Assembly: GCA_025449645.1 (NCBI GenBank)
Contig: JANWIY010000178.1
Span: 1-34,349 of the forward strand
Length of the DNA: 34,349 bases
Direction: 5' to 3'
Origin: Chitinophagaceae bacterium
GTDB lineage: Bacteria > Bacteroidota > Bacteroidia > Chitinophagales > Chitinophagaceae
Under the pieces are notes generated by a model that did not search any database, was not told the origin of the DNA, and was given only the letters and a program-made list of their open reading frames with translations. Each line of letters begins with the position of its first letter. The stretch's first letter is position 1. Shown here piece after piece: positions 34,304-34,349 of the stretch. Position numbers and translations under genes: made by a program.

Positions 34304-34349
34304 TTATTTGAAGAATTTTTTCTTTTCCGTTTGTTGCTGCACCCCCGGC
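34304..34349 (-). CDS. Possible 3' end of a minus-strand gene
   Basis: On the minus strand a frame entering from the window's right edge reads [14 protein letters not shown] and then stops at 34304-34306. Charged tails ending KKFFK are common C-termini, and the heptamer array would then sit between two convergent genes as at 28.7 kb. Another minus-strand frame is also open here, so this is a weak call that depends on sequence beyond the window. Confidence 0.3.
   Translation of the reverse strand, partial: PGVQQQTEKKKFFK

Overview
The window looks like chromosomal DNA of a Bacteroidota bacterium, most likely of the Chitinophagaceae or a close relative. This rests on protein types typical of that phylum (CWC/DUF5522 Cys-rich protein, TolC–RND–lipoprotein adaptor operon, double-FtsX permease without an ATPase, fused RhaE-RhaW, glutaminase-type DUF4965/DUF1793 protein), on scarce Shine-Dalgarno sequences, and on several TAnnTTTG-type promoter elements. 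No database search was possible, so the taxonomy is inference. I found no rRNA, tRNA, CRISPR array, transposase, integrase or phage gene, and no frameshifted gene.

Layout. 1-2.3 kb: an ABC exporter half-transporter and a small Cys-rich protein (+). 2.35-8.8 kb (-): an efflux operon of small membrane/periplasmic protein, TolC-like outer-membrane factor, RND permease and lipoprotein adaptor, with a CDGSH iron-sulfur protein downstream. 9.0-13.1 kb: an SGNH hydrolase (+), a GH8 glycosidase (-) and a secreted glutaminase-family protein (+). 13.1-16.4 kb: an alditol-oxidase-like flavoprotein (-), divergent from an Uup-like ABC-F protein (+). 16.5-22.4 kb (+): an L-rhamnose catabolic operon. 22.6-25.0 kb: an orphan FtsX-type ABC permease. 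25.4-27.0 kb (+): lytic transglycosylase, YtxH-like protein and a histone-H1-like basic protein. 27.2-29.9 kb: a PP-loop ATPase (-), an acetate permease (+) and a GH105 hydrolase (-). 30.0-34.2 kb (+): type II NADH dehydrogenase, GH16 glucanase, a SET-domain protein and a GH13 alpha-amylase in tight succession. A possible 3' end of another minus-strand gene lies at the right edge.

How the genes work together. The clearest system is rhamnose use. RhaT imports L-rhamnose, the RhaI-type isomerase makes L-rhamnulose, the FGGY kinase phosphorylates it, and the fused RhaE-RhaW enzyme splits it to DHAP and L-lactaldehyde and oxidises the latter to lactate. The GH105 protein about 6 kb away could release rhamnose from pectin fragments. 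GH8, GH16 and GH13 add beta-glucan/chitosan and alpha-glucan breakdown, so the region leans to polysaccharide use, although there is no SusC/SusD pair and no local regulator.

I did not find a convincing wholly new system. The best unexplained signals are: (a) short-period arrays (7-8 nt) that begin at or just after the stop codon of four separate genes, two of which fold back as inverted pairs; (b) two genes whose TAnnTTTG element ends exactly four bases before the ATG, suggesting leaderless or nearly leaderless mRNAs; (c) an RND pump lacking the usual second Asp and the Lys of the proton relay; (d) a SET-domain protein embedded in a carbohydrate operon.
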